The translations under genes and the position numbers were made by a program. From positions 124,001-188,000 of the forward strand of contig JAJFBE010000004.1 of the NCBI GenBank assembly GCA_020697255.1: 64,000 nucleotides of DNA, given 5' to 3'. This document shows, in pieces, positions 63,962-64,000 of this stretch. This DNA comes from Burkholderiales bacterium. Lineage in GTDB: Bacteria; Pseudomonadota; Gammaproteobacteria; Burkholderiales; UBA11063. The notes under the pieces are model-generated. The model saw only the letters and a program-made list of their open reading frames with translations, did not search any database and had not been told where the DNA came from. Position 1 is the stretch's first letter. Every line of letters begins with the position of its first letter.

Positions 63962-64000
63962 ATGCTGGCAAAAACATTAGAAGCAAGACATTTAAATATG
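63962..64000 (+). CDS. Start of a gene truncated by the window edge
   Basis: An ATG at 63962 opens a frame of thirteen codons to the end of the window. It follows a + strand promoter, a G-rich leader and purine-rich bases (CAGGG) at plausible ribosome-binding distance. Too little is visible to name a product; it could also be a different start of the same gene. Confidence 0.35.
   Translation, partial: MLAKTLEARHLNM

Noticed and set aside
1-64000. CRISPR arrays, insertion sequences, tRNA or rRNA genes
   Set aside because: I saw no regularly spaced repeats, transposase motifs, cloverleaf-like segments or rRNA signatures. The repeats found are short and dispersed, or come from segmental duplication.

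Overview
This AT-rich window appears to come from the chromosome of a Gram-negative proteobacterium. The markers are an outer-membrane assembly lipoprotein (bamD), ABC-exported O-antigen genes (wzm/wzt), a PglL/WaaL-type oligosaccharyltransferase, the rimP-nusA-infB-rbfA-truB translation operon, clpP-clpX, and a thrA-thrB-thrC operon with a fused aspartokinase/homoserine dehydrogenase and a GHMP-type homoserine kinase. The threonine operon form favours a low-GC gammaproteobacterium, although other lineages remain possible. I cannot name the genus.

Layout. (1) 1-4320, + strand: the 3' end of an unrecognised exported protein, then glpK-glpD. (2) 4357-31866, - strand: about 25 closely packed genes read from one promoter at about 31.9 kb. 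They form an ABC-transporter-dependent surface polysaccharide cluster: wzt, a dTDP-amino-sugar module (ketoisomerase, acyltransferase, FemAB-like protein, aminotransferase), large multidomain glycosyltransferases, wzm, sugar epimerases, a decaprenyl-phospho-arabinose-type module (UbiA-like prenyltransferase, DprE1, DprE2, two GtrA proteins), a WsaF-like protein and a run of further glycosyltransferases. (3) 32052-37488, + strand: three large membrane proteins of the GT-C type, divergent from wzt, which are plausible users of polyprenyl-phosphate sugars. (4) 37494-43393, - strand: truB, rbfA, infB, nusA and rimP. (5) 43520-49619, - strand: a peptide transporter, clpX, clpP, an oligosaccharyltransferase and bamD, ending in a terminator. 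(6) 49621-51403, + strand: rluD-pgeF. (7) 51416-59126, - strand: an accessory stretch shaped by repeated segmental duplication, with two paralogous lipoproteins of about 580 residues, three small exported proteins, plsC and a plsC relic, and an atypical SDR. (8) 59134-63840, - strand: thrC, thrB and thrA. The start of a divergent gene lies at the right edge.

Two kinds of repeat stand out. A short palindrome-like element (ends TGGATYCC / GGGATGACA) recurs at 13.9, 26.4, 45.05 and 48.77 kb. Three copies form the last codons and the stop of a - strand gene, and a related GC-rich segment sits in frame inside truB. Separately, copies of the 3' end of pgeF mark the joints of the duplicated 51-57 kb region.

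Starts were chosen from ribosome-binding sites, signal peptides and family length. Identities rest on motifs read by eye; no database search was possible.
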